Assembly: GCA_937924445.1 (NCBI GenBank)
Contig: CALDSX010000124.1
Coordinates: 1 to 32,460, forward strand
Length of the DNA stretch: 32,460 nt
Source of the DNA: an uncultured Chthoniobacterales bacterium
GTDB lineage: Bacteria; Verrucomicrobiota; Verrucomicrobiia; Chthoniobacterales; CALDSX01
Reading direction: 5' to 3'
Below, one piece after another: positions 1-7,631 of this stretch (the first letter of the stretch is position 1; each line of letters opens with the position of its first letter). A program made the position numbers and the translations under genes. A model generated the notes under the pieces. The model worked only from the letters and a program-made list of their open reading frames with translations, had not been told where the DNA came from and searched no databases.

Positions 1-227
1 CCCCCCTGGTGAATTCAGCAAAAAACGAACTTTTTTTCTGTTGCGTTCGGGGGGGGGTGTAATCTATTCTTCGGTTACTGATGGTCCCATGGTGGGACTA
101 CCTGAGCAGTTACGTTTGGTCGGTGTTTTCGGACCCATGAGAGGATGGGAGTTTTTGTCAGGAAAGATGTATCTTGGCAGCGCTGACTTCAGTGGAGGTA
201 TTTCTGCTGCTGTTGAGTCTGTGACAG

Positions 228-267
228 CAAAACGGGCCGATCCGCTTTCGCAAACCGGCCCGTTTTG
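228..267 (-). terminator. Hairpin downstream of the RRM gene, candidate terminator
   Basis: An 11-bp perfect inverted repeat (caaaacgggcc / ggcccgttttg) flanks an 18-nt loop and starts about 30 nt beyond the stop codon of the minus-strand RRM gene. The stem carries a T run on its 3' side when read from either strand, so it could end transcription in both directions. No other gene is visible between position 1 and 295. That stretch otherwise holds homopolymer runs (C at 1-6, G near 50-57) and no convincing ORF. Confidence 0.5.
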
Positions 268-295
268 GTGGCGGGATACTTTCAGTGCAGAGGAA

Positions 296-580
296 TTACC
301 GCCGGTGATTAGAGAAGGTGCGACGAACGGGGCGATCTTCGCGCGGACGCGCTTCATTTACTGTGAGGGGACGGCCCTGAAAGGACCGGCCGTTTGTTCC
401 GATTATAGCCGCTTCGCCCTCGGCTTTGCTGCTCATCGTTACAAAGCCAAACCCGCGTGAACGCCCGGACATCCGGTCTGTCATAAGGGCGGCATCAGTC
501 ACAGAACCGTGCTGCGAGAAGAGATCTTTGAGGTCATTTTCGGTGGTTTCGAAGGAGAGATTTCCTACATACAATTTCAT
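296..580 (-). CDS. RRM-domain RNA-binding protein
   Basis: A 94-residue single-RRM protein, expected to bind single-stranded RNA in the cytoplasm. Both RRM signatures are visible: RNP2 as KLYVGNLSF at the very N-terminus and RNP1 as RGFGFVTM near residue 45. The RRM is followed by a short basic tail ([13 protein letters not shown]). The ORF track starts 7 codons upstream, but the ATG at 580 gives the MKLYVGNL start typical of this family. Small RRM proteins of this kind occur in cyanobacteria and in PVC bacteria, where several are linked to cold response or RNA handling; no specific target can be read here. The gene is divergent from the three-gene cassette at 848, with 267 bp between them. 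No clear Shine-Dalgarno sequence precedes the start. Confidence 0.9.
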   Translation of the reverse strand: MKLYVGNLSFETTENDLKDLFSQHGSVTDAALMTDRMSGRSRGFGFVTMSSKAEGEAAIIGTNGRSFQGRPLTVNEARPREDRPVRRTFSNHRR

Positions 581-847
581 ATCAGAGTGGTGGAGTGGCA
601 CTAACCAAGCTGCAAAGCCGTTCCCGCGATTCGGGTTTCAAATCACCACCGGGACCAGCCCACCTGACAATTTTCCGCGCAACCAACTGGCAAAATTCCA
701 ATTCCAACATCTTATACTAAGGCTTAAATTGAGTGGTGCAACAAAAAGTTATTTGCCTTTTAAGGAAAAAGCGTGTGAGCTGATGTGCTTTGGTATAGGT
801 TAAAAAAGAAGTTGCTTGAGCGATTCATCTTTGGCTAGTTCCTTTGA
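581..847. other. Divergent intergenic region
   Basis: This 267-bp stretch separates the minus-strand RRM gene from the plus-strand cassette, so it should carry promoters for both. I see no convincing -35/-10 pair, operator palindrome or conserved RNA. The overlapping plus-strand ORF at 426-803 runs antisense to the RRM gene and has no recognisable protein content. Confidence 0.4.
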
Positions 848-1573
848 GTGAAAAGAGAAAGTTACGAGAACGTCGAGCAGAAACTTTTGCAGAAACTCGA
901 CGTTGTAGGGAGCAAGGGGTTAACGAAATCGAAATTGCTTCCTAAGAAGACAAGCCCAAAAAGAGCGGCGGCTGAAGAGGCTCTTGGTGCATTACTCTCC
1001 CGCCGACTCATTGGAAATCTTGGCACGTCCAGATCACCACGCTATGTCGTTATTTCACACTACAAGCCGCTTGAGTTGGCCTGCTCGGTCGTTGAGGCCA
1101 AGGCGATCCCGGAGCGACTTATACTTTACACCATCACCGAGCTCGGCAAAGGCTGCACGGGAGCGGTAAAGGAAGCAATTCCGGAGGCTGTTGCCTTGTT
1201 GGTGAAAGAAAAAAAACTGCTTGCCCTAAAACGAGGGCGTTCTCTTTACTATCTGTTCACGGCACCGCTGCGAGAACAGCTTTTAAAGAACGAAGCAGAG
1301 GGCGATGAACCGCTGCCTTTGGACGAGGGCGCCGTGCGTAGAGCGTATCGGCAACTTGTCGGGGAATCGGGGCTGCCTTACGTTGCTATTTCACGCCTGC
1401 AAGAGCGGGCAGGGGTGGCGCTCGATCCATTGAAAATCTGGCTCAAAGAGCAGAGCCGTATCGGAAGCGTTGTTCCAAGTCGTGGCGACTGGTCGCTTTC
1501 AGACACGTGCCAGAGAGAGGCGGCTATTGAAATGCGTGGCGAACCGCATTTGCTTGTGCAACTTCTCGATTAA
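848..1573 (+). CDS. Putative tandem winged-helix protein, first gene of the three-gene cassette
   Basis: A 241-residue soluble protein that I do not recognise by name. It starts at GTG with no obvious Shine-Dalgarno sequence; no better in-frame start is nearby. By eye it divides into three similar units of about 75 residues, each with helices followed by a beta-wing-like ending. The first ends LLSRRLIGNLGTSRSPRYVV, the second LLVKEKKLLALKRGRSLYYLF, and the third runs from about residue 165 (LPYVAISRLQERAGVALDPL) to RIGSVVPSRGDWSLS. This pattern is typical of winged helix-turn-helix folds and suggests DNA binding or a kleisin-like adaptor. No enzyme motif is visible. The ATPase gene follows about 40 bp downstream on the same strand, so a shared transcript is likely. 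A structure prediction would settle the fold. Confidence 0.72.
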   Translation: MKRESYENVEQKLLQKLDVVGSKGLTKSKLLPKKTSPKRAAAEEALGALLSRRLIGNLGTSRSPRYVVISHYKPLELACSVVEAKAIPERLILYTITELGKGCTGAVKEAIPEAVALLVKEKKLLALKRGRSLYYLFTAPLREQLLKNEAEGDEPLPLDEGAVRRAYRQLVGESGLPYVAISRLQERAGVALDPLKIWLKEQSRIGSVVPSRGDWSLSDTCQREAAIEMRGEPHLLVQLLD

Positions 1574-1613
1574 TTAGCAGCTTTTTAGTCATAAAATCTC
1601 AGTAAATGAAAGC

Positions 1614-3701
1614 TTGGACGTGAACCCTTTCGCAAACAACATTGTCATGGAGCCTCGGGAAGCGGAGCCGTCTGTGCTCGGTTTGAACGAGCACGCTTTG
1701 GAGGCTCTTATTGCCGAGTTTCTGAGGCTAGAGAAGCAACCTCCCCCCCGTGTGGTCCGTCTGAATTCCCCTTTACTTGCCCAACTTGTTATCTCGCCCG
1801 AACCAGGTTACGGCAAGTCACACCTGATCGGTCGTTTTTTTCAACGGCTCAATGGCAGGGCGTTGCGGGTGTATCTCCGCCCGTTTCAGGATGCTTCATC
1901 AGCTTGGCGAACGATTCTGAGAGGAGTACTCGTTGAACTCGCGCAGACGGAAAAAGGTTCTTTGGAGAAATCTCTCGAAGGAGTGAGTCAGCTCCGTGCT
2001 TTGGCGTTGCACATTTTTGCGAATTTGACGGCAATGATGGTTGAATCAGGCCAGCTTGTGTCATCTGATGCGGTGTGCCAAGGCGCAGCACTCCGCGCCG
2101 ATCCAGTGGGATCTTTTGGAGTCGGGGCAAAGGACCAAATCATAGCGGACTGGATGCGGGAGAATTTTTTTTCTACGACCCTGCTTTCGCTTTTTGAAGA
2201 GCAACTTACCCTAAGCAATCTCGACCTCAACGCCCCGCCTGGTGCCTGGCTGAAAATTCTTTTCGCAATCGCATTCCAAAACTCTAAACTATTGAATATC
2301 TGCTGCGATTGGATTAAAGGCAACGAATTGGAGGAGGGCGACAAACGTGCCCTTTGCTTGACACGCAACGAAAGTTCCGAGCCTGAAGGCACTTGGGCTG
2401 GTAGAAACGAAATCGCGCGCCAGCGGTTGTTCGATCTCTTGAAGCTTTCTGGATTTTACAGGCCGATGGTGCTCTGTTTCGACCAGACCGAGCTTCTCAC
2501 AGGTCGAGTTGAAGAATGTGCAGAGTTTGGTCGCGTGATCGAGGATCTTGTTTGCAATGGGCGCAACGTGCTCATTGTTGTAACAGCCAACCAACAGTCT
2601 TGGGAGTCGATAAAGCTCTCAATGGAAGTCGCGCACCATGACCGCTTCTGCCAGCCTATTTGTCTAGAGGGAATTGATCTCAAACAGTCCCAAGAACTTA
2701 TTCGTCTTCGCTGCGAGAGTTACAACATCGCACCGGATGGCTGGCTAGATTTTATGTCGAACGGCTGGCTGAAATCCTTTTTTTCAGAGGCGCCACGGGC
2801 CGGTGTCCGGGCTCTGCTTCGCGTGTGTGAACAGCGCTGGTCTGAGCGCTCCAAAGCCAAAACGAGCGATAAGGCGATTGTCAACAAGTTGCTTCCACAG
2901 CGTTTCTCCAATTCACTTTCGCAGCCGCAAATCGGGGACTTTTTCAGTAGATCCCGCAAGGACGTCTCCTTGCGCCCTGGTGATTTGGATTTCGATGCTG
3001 ATATCCTGCGGTGGTTTGTTAGCCCGCTCTGCTTGGGGGACACGATTCTGCCGTGGCAAGTAAGCGGGCCTGAGAGTTTCGGCTCGAGTCGTCAGTTCGC
3101 GGCTCTGTGGATGCACGACAAAACTCTGCTGCTGTTTGGCGTCGAGGATTCAAACAACGCTTTACATTGGCGGGGACGCCTTCGCGAAAACAAACGAAAG
3201 CGGGAGTCCTCAGCTGCGAAAGGCTTTACCTTCAAGGTCACCTACCTCCGAACACCTGAACAGCGGCCGATTCCTGGTGCCAGCTGGAGTGTCATCGGAC
3301 AGGAAATTCGAGCTGAAGAGGCGTGGTTTCAAATCCGAACATTAGCCTTTGAGGAGTGGTTGGAGATCGTGGCGGCATTCGATGTTTGGGTCAAGAGCAA
3401 AGAGGGCGATCTCCCGTTCTCAACAGAAATCACCCTATCTTATGTCCGGGAGAAACTTGCTCCAATCTGGCGCGGCTTTATTGCATGGACAGGTTCTATC
3501 TCTCAGCCGCCGCAGGGTCTTCAAACAGAGATCCGCCGTGTGCTTTGCGAGCGACCGTTTCTCAGCTTAACGCAACTTGTTGCCAGCCTCCCAGGAAGAC
3601 CAGAGCCAACTTCAGTGCTCGATGTTTGTGAAAAAATGTCTGAAATCGCCGTTTTTAGATCCCCCACGCAAACTGTTTTGCAATGGAAAGCAGAAACATA
3701 A
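1614..3701 (+). CDS. Large AAA+/ORC-like P-loop ATPase, second gene of the cassette
   Basis: A 695-residue ATPase. With the TTG start at 1614, Walker A is PEPGYGKSH at about 62-70 (K68, S69), Walker B is MVLCFDQTELL with D290-Q291, and a sensor-1-like N326 lies in VVTANQQSW. This order fits ORC/STAND-like AAA+ proteins that load or control DNA machines. The C-terminal half (about 420-695) matches no family I know; it contains a Trp-rich, beta-looking section around WQVSGPESFGSSRQFAALW and ends in a possible small helical domain. The start is uncertain: GTG at 1620 would give MNPFANN and ATG at 1647 is also in frame. The end overlaps the nuclease-translocase gene by 19 nt, which implies translational coupling. 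The likely role is an energy-dependent partner of that protein; this is inferred from context. Confidence 0.85.
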   Translation: MDVNPFANNIVMEPREAEPSVLGLNEHALEALIAEFLRLEKQPPPRVVRLNSPLLAQLVISPEPGYGKSHLIGRFFQRLNGRALRVYLRPFQDASSAWRTILRGVLVELAQTEKGSLEKSLEGVSQLRALALHIFANLTAMMVESGQLVSSDAVCQGAALRADPVGSFGVGAKDQIIADWMRENFFSTTLLSLFEEQLTLSNLDLNAPPGAWLKILFAIAFQNSKLLNICCDWIKGNELEEGDKRALCLTRNESSEPEGTWAGRNEIARQRLFDLLKLSGFYRPMVLCFDQTELLTGRVEECAEFGRVIEDLVCNGRNVLIVVTANQQSWESIKLSMEVAHHDRFCQPICLEGIDLKQSQELIRLRCESYNIAPDGWLDFMSNGWLKSFFSEAPRAGVRALLRVCEQRWSERSKAKTSDKAIVNKLLPQRFSNSLSQPQIGDFFSRSRKDVSLRPGDLDFDADILRWFVSPLCLGDTILPWQVSGPESFGSSRQFAALWMHDKTLLLFGVEDSNNALHWRGRLRENKRKRESSAAKGFTFKVTYLRTPEQRPIPGASWSVIGQEIRAEEAWFQIRTLAFEEWLEIVAAFDVWVKSKEGDLPFSTEITLSYVREKLAPIWRGFIAWTGSISQPPQGLQTEIRRVLCERPFLSLTQLVASLPGRPEPTSVLDVCEKMSEIAVFRSPTQTVLQWKAET

Positions 3702-5530
3702 CTGTTACAGAACTTGTCCGCGCATGTCTCGATGAACATTGTAAGCGGGCTTTAAAATCGGGGAGAAAACACGTCGACAAACCACTCATTTCAGCTGGCC
3801 AATATCCTGTAGGGGGACAGTATTTTCATTTGCTCGTGGCCAAATTTCTCTCGTGGCTGGTTTCCGAACCAGCGAGTGCGACACTGAGGGAGGGCGCGGC
3901 GCTTTGGCGGGAGTGTTACAAACGATTTGCGTCAGATAAGCTGGAGGAACTCTGTAAATCGGATAGGATTGATACCGCGTTGAATCTCTCTAATGCCCTT
4001 GAGGCTTTTTGCCAACGAATCGCAGCCCTGCGCCATGCAGCTGAGTTCGAGGCTGATTGGAACGATGTTTTTTTGGCTCAAGAATATCCGTTACAGGATG
4101 TGCCGTTTCGGTTTGGGCAAAATGTAATTTTCCTCTCGGGCGTGATGGATGCCATCCGTATCAACCCGTCCAAAGGAATTGAAGTTGCCGATTACAAACT
4201 TTCCCGGGGTGCCAACGTGCAGGAGGATTTGCTGCAGATCGCCATTTACGCTCGGATGTTAAGAGAGCGGAATCCGGGTATTGTTTTCCACGCTGTTTTG
4301 GAATATTACAGCCCCGCGTTTGAGGCTCTTGAAATCCTGCCCGAAGAACTCGGGAACCTTTTCAGTCAGTTGGTTGAACCTGTGTTGCGCGAGCTTGCGA
4401 TACTCACCCCACCGCCCAATGTTCATGAAGCCGAGGCAAAGAATTACGGCGGGTCGGAAGAATTTTCAGAGCCCGATCTCAGCGAGGCTATTGCGGCTTG
4501 TTTTCGTTCCTTCAAGCTCGACGTGACCCCATCTGGCCTTGTGAAGGGACCCCAAATCTTCCGATATATCCTCCGCCCATCTTTCGGTGTGAAAGTGGTC
4601 TCCCTCGCAAACCGGGCCAAAGATTTGCAGGTTGCACTGAGTTTGCCTGATGTGCCGCGCATCGAACCTAGCAGCAATGGAGTGACCATCGACATCCCGC
4701 GGAGAAAGCCGGAAACCGTTCATTGGGGTGATGTGATCGCTCGCTGTCCCGCCGACAAGTTACGCTTTCCTATCGGAGTGGCAGTGGACGGCAGTGTCGT
4801 TTCTGCCGACCTCAGCGACCCCTCATCCTGCCATGCTTTGGTTGGGGGCACCTCCGGCAGTGGTAAGAGTGAATGGCTCAAGTCGCTGGTGGCAAGTCTG
4901 ATAGCCCGTTCGGATGCTTGCGAGGTGAAGATCGCTCTTGTGGATCCCAAGTTGATCACTTTCAAACCGATCGAGCATTCCTCACACCTTCTTCGTCCAT
5001 TGTTGACCGAAGTGAGAGAAACACTAGACTTCCTTAAGGAGGCTCTAAATGAGATGGAACGACGATATTCAATCTTGGCCTCCCGACACGCGTCAAATCT
5101 CGCCGAGCTTCGCGCCGCACGACAAGATGACATTCCTTTTTGGGTGATAATTTTCGATGAATTTGCCGATCTGATTCTTTCCGGAGCCGACGAGAAAAAG
5201 GAGTTTGAGCGCATGGTGTCGCGCATCGCAGGCAAAGGTCGTGCTGCTGGGATTCATCTCGTCCTTGCCACCCAGCGGCCAGACAGCAAAGTTGTCACTG
5301 GTCTCATAAAAGCGAATCTGCCGCTGAAAATCTGTCTTCGAGTCATTAGCGGAGCCAACTCGCAAATCGTGCTCGACGAGCCTGGCGCTGAACGCCTCCT
5401 TGGCCGGGGCGACCTTCTCTATGATGTCGGCCGGGGCATTCATCGTGCCCAGGGAGCATTTATTTCAACGCATGAACTGGTGAGCTTGGCCGTTGGGCGC
5501 ACTGACAAACCGAAGACCCCAAAGCATTAA
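3683..5530 (+). CDS. RecB-type PD-(D/E)XK nuclease fused to FtsK/SpoIIIE-like DNA translocase
   Basis: A 615-residue two-part enzyme. Residues about 40-215 carry all the landmarks of the RecB/Cas4 nuclease family in order: GGQYFH (H49), GVMD (D156), VADYK (D170, K172) and the QhxxY motif QIAIY (Q185, Y189). Residues about 285-350 resemble the FtsK beta domain (FGVKVVSLANRAKDLQVALSL, RRKPETVHWGDV). The motor follows: Walker A GGTSGSGKS (388-396), Walker B VIIFDEFADL (D492, E493), LVLATQRP, and the SpoIIIE-like IKANLPLKICLRVISG and LLGRGDLLY. There are no transmembrane segments and no C-terminal gamma winged helix, so it is not the cell-division FtsK. It should pump double-stranded DNA and cut it. 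It overlaps the ATPase gene and ends the cassette. HerA-NurA pairs join similar activities in separate proteins; here they are one chain. Confidence 0.92.
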   Translation: MESRNITVTELVRACLDEHCKRALKSGRKHVDKPLISAGQYPVGGQYFHLLVAKFLSWLVSEPASATLREGAALWRECYKRFASDKLEELCKSDRIDTALNLSNALEAFCQRIAALRHAAEFEADWNDVFLAQEYPLQDVPFRFGQNVIFLSGVMDAIRINPSKGIEVADYKLSRGANVQEDLLQIAIYARMLRERNPGIVFHAVLEYYSPAFEALEILPEELGNLFSQLVEPVLRELAILTPPPNVHEAEAKNYGGSEEFSEPDLSEAIAACFRSFKLDVTPSGLVKGPQIFRYILRPSFGVKVVSLANRAKDLQVALSLPDVPRIEPSSNGVTIDIPRRKPETVHWGDVIARCPADKLRFPIGVAVDGSVVSADLSDPSSCHALVGGTSGSGKSEWLKSLVASLIARSDACEVKIALVDPKLITFKPIEHSSHLLRPLLTEVRETLDFLKEALNEMERRYSILASRHASNLAELRAARQDDIPFWVIIFDEFADLILSGADEKKEFERMVSRIAGKGRAAGIHLVLATQRPDSKVVTGLIKANLPLKICLRVISGANSQIVLDEPGAERLLGRGDLLYDVGRGIHRAQGAFISTHELVSLAVGRTDKPKTPKH

Positions 5531-5626
5531 AAACCGCTTCGTAAATAGCACTTCGTGAAAAGCAGAAGGTAATCCGCTATTGCCTGACCAAAGAATTTCG
5601 CTTATGTCCGAAGAAATCATCTGCTT

Positions 5627-6646
5627 ATGAGTCATTCAATCAAAGCTCTTGCAGCCTCCGCGCCTGGCTCATCTCTCTCTCTTTTTGAATATGAGCCAGG
5701 CCCGCTACGCCCCGAACAGGTCGAAATCAAAGTCAGCCACTGCGGCATCTGTCATTCCGACCTTTCGGTCATCCAAAACGATTGGGGTTTCAGCAGCTAT
5801 CCGCTTGTGCCTGGCCATGAGATTATTGGGACGGTTGTGGCAGCAGGTGCAGCCGTCAAGCGCGTTAAAGTTGGCGATCGCGTGGGTGTCGGCTGGTTCT
5901 CGGGGAGTTGCCTTTCCTGCCCGCAATGCCTCGCCGGCCACCATAACCTCTGCTCTGCTGCCGAGCAGACCATAGTAGGTCGCCACGGGGGCTTCGCCGA
6001 TCGCGTGCGTGCCAACTGGGAGTGGGCAACTCCTTTACCCAAAACGCTTGATCCATCCAAATCCGGTCCTTTGTTTTGCGGCGGTATCACCGTCTTCACT
6101 CCTCTCATTGCGTACAACGTCTGCCCCACAAACCGCGTTGGCGTCGTTGGAATTGGGGGGCTCGGTCATATGGCGCTCCAATTTTTTCACGCATGGGGTT
6201 GCGAGGTTGTGGGGCTGACTTCGACACCCGCAAAGAAAGAAGAAGCACTTTCGCTCGGGGCACACAAGGCCGTCGTAGTGCAGGACACGGCCGAGCTTGC
6301 GCCCCTTACTGGGTCACTTGACTTTTTGCTTGTCACATCAAACGTCACGCTGGACTTGAGCACCCTGCTCGGGCTGCTATCACCTAGAGGCCGTTTGCAT
6401 CTTGTCGGAGCCGTTCTCGAGCCGATGGCCATTCACGCATTTTCACTGATCACAGGTCAAAAATCGGTCTCCGGCTCTCCGCTCGGCAGCCCCGCGCTCG
6501 TGGGGGAAATGCTTGACTTTTGCGCCCGGCACAAAATTATGCCAGTCACAGAAATCTTTCCCATGACCCGTGCCAACGATGCCTTAGAACATCTCCGTAC
6601 TGGTAAAGCACGTTATCGTGTCGTGCTTGAAAACGATCTTAACTAA
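5627..6646 (+). CDS. Zinc-dependent alcohol dehydrogenase, CAD/YahK-like
   Basis: A 339-residue medium-chain dehydrogenase that should interconvert alcohols and aldehydes with NAD(P)(H). Catalytic zinc ligands fit C39 in CGICHSD and H64-E65 in GHE, with a third Cys in LFCGG. Structural zinc ligands are C95, C98, C101 and C109 in CLSCPQCLAGHHNLC. The Rossmann motif is VGIGGLGH near 170. Length and motifs match the cinnamyl-alcohol-dehydrogenase-like branch (E. coli YahK, yeast Adh6-like), which is usually NADPH-dependent and broad in aldehyde choice; the substrate here cannot be told. The gene starts 96 bp after the nuclease-translocase gene and lies 10 nt before the deoxyhypusine-synthase-like gene, so it probably shares a transcript with the latter. 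Confidence 0.95.
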   Translation: MSHSIKALAASAPGSSLSLFEYEPGPLRPEQVEIKVSHCGICHSDLSVIQNDWGFSSYPLVPGHEIIGTVVAAGAAVKRVKVGDRVGVGWFSGSCLSCPQCLAGHHNLCSAAEQTIVGRHGGFADRVRANWEWATPLPKTLDPSKSGPLFCGGITVFTPLIAYNVCPTNRVGVVGIGGLGHMALQFFHAWGCEVVGLTSTPAKKEEALSLGAHKAVVVQDTAELAPLTGSLDFLLVTSNVTLDLSTLLGLLSPRGRLHLVGAVLEPMAIHAFSLITGQKSVSGSPLGSPALVGEMLDFCARHKIMPVTEIFPMTRANDALEHLRTGKARYRVVLENDLN

Positions 6647-6656
6647 ACCCGTCGAT

Positions 6657-7631
6657 ATGACCTCACCTGTCAAAGAGTTTATCCGCCATCATTACCGTCA
6701 CTTCAACGCCGCCGCATTAAAGGATGCCGCCGAGGCATACGTCACCCACGTCGAAGGTGGTGGTAAAATGCTCCTCACCCTTGCGGGGGCGATGAGCACC
6801 GCCGAACTTGGCGTTTCGCTCGCCGAGATGATACGCCAAGATAAAGTGCACGCCATCTGCTGCACCGGAGCAAATCTCGAGGAAGATGTCTTTAATCTTG
6901 TCGCCCATGAATTTTACGAGCGTGTCCCGAATTATCGCGACCTTACACCGGCCGACGAGAAGGCTTTGCTGGATCGTCACATGAATCGTGTGACCGACAC
7001 ATGTATTCCTGAAATGGAAGCAATGCGCCGAATTGAAGCTGCGGTTCTCGAAGAATGGGTTGCTGCAGATAAGGCTGGGGAGCGCTATTTCCCGCATGAA
7101 TTCATGTTCAAAATTCTTCGTAGTGGTAAGCTCGCTAAATCCTATCAAATTGACCCCAAAGACTCTTGGCTGCTTGCGGCGATGGAGAAAAACCTCCCGA
7201 TGTTCGTTCCTGGCTGGGAAGACGCTACCCTTGGCAACATGTATGCCGGGCACTGTATCTCGGGCGATGTAAAGAATGTTCACACCGTGCGCACCGGCAT
7301 CGAATACATGATTGAGCTGGCCGATTTTTACACGCGAACTTCCGCAGAAACGCCCATCGGATTCTTCCAGATCGGTGGCGGGATCGCGGGTGATTTCCCC
7401 ATCTGTGTCGTGCCGATGCTTCATCAGGATCTCGGGCGTGAGAATGTTCCCCTCTGGGCATACTTCTGCCAAATTAGCGACTCGACCACCAGCTACGGCT
7501 CTTACTCTGGCGCAGTGCCCAACGAGAAAATAACCTGGGGCAAGCTCGGCGTTGAAACACCCAAGTTTGTCATAGAAAGCGATGCATCCATTGTCGCACC
7601 GCTGATTTTTGCGTGGGTGCTCGGTTGGTGA
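6657..7631 (+). CDS. Deoxyhypusine-synthase-like protein
   Basis: A 324-residue member of the deoxyhypusine synthase/homospermidine synthase family, which transfers the aminobutyl group of spermidine using NAD. The core signatures are LAGAMSTAELG, CCTGANLEEDVFN near the N-terminus, IGGGIAGDFPI, and ITWGKLG near the end. K296 in WGK aligns with the Lys that forms the enzyme-imine intermediate (K329 in human DHS). I start it at ATG 6657 because the 13 extra residues in the ORF track overlap the upstream dehydrogenase and look unlike the family. Bacteria lack eIF5A, the classic substrate, so homospermidine synthesis or modification of another protein is more likely. The 10-nt gap to the alcohol dehydrogenase indicates co-expression. 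Confidence 0.9.
   Translation: MTSPVKEFIRHHYRHFNAAALKDAAEAYVTHVEGGGKMLLTLAGAMSTAELGVSLAEMIRQDKVHAICCTGANLEEDVFNLVAHEFYERVPNYRDLTPADEKALLDRHMNRVTDTCIPEMEAMRRIEAAVLEEWVAADKAGERYFPHEFMFKILRSGKLAKSYQIDPKDSWLLAAMEKNLPMFVPGWEDATLGNMYAGHCISGDVKNVHTVRTGIEYMIELADFYTRTSAETPIGFFQIGGGIAGDFPICVVPMLHQDLGRENVPLWAYFCQISDSTTSYGSYSGAVPNEKITWGKLGVETPKFVIESDASIVAPLIFAWVLGW

Noticed and set aside
41-460. 139-aa plus-strand ORF at the left edge
   Set aside because: It runs antisense through the RRM gene and its translation shows no protein family features.
3683-5530. Calling this gene cell-division ftsK
   Set aside because: It lacks transmembrane segments and the gamma domain and carries a RecB-type nuclease instead.
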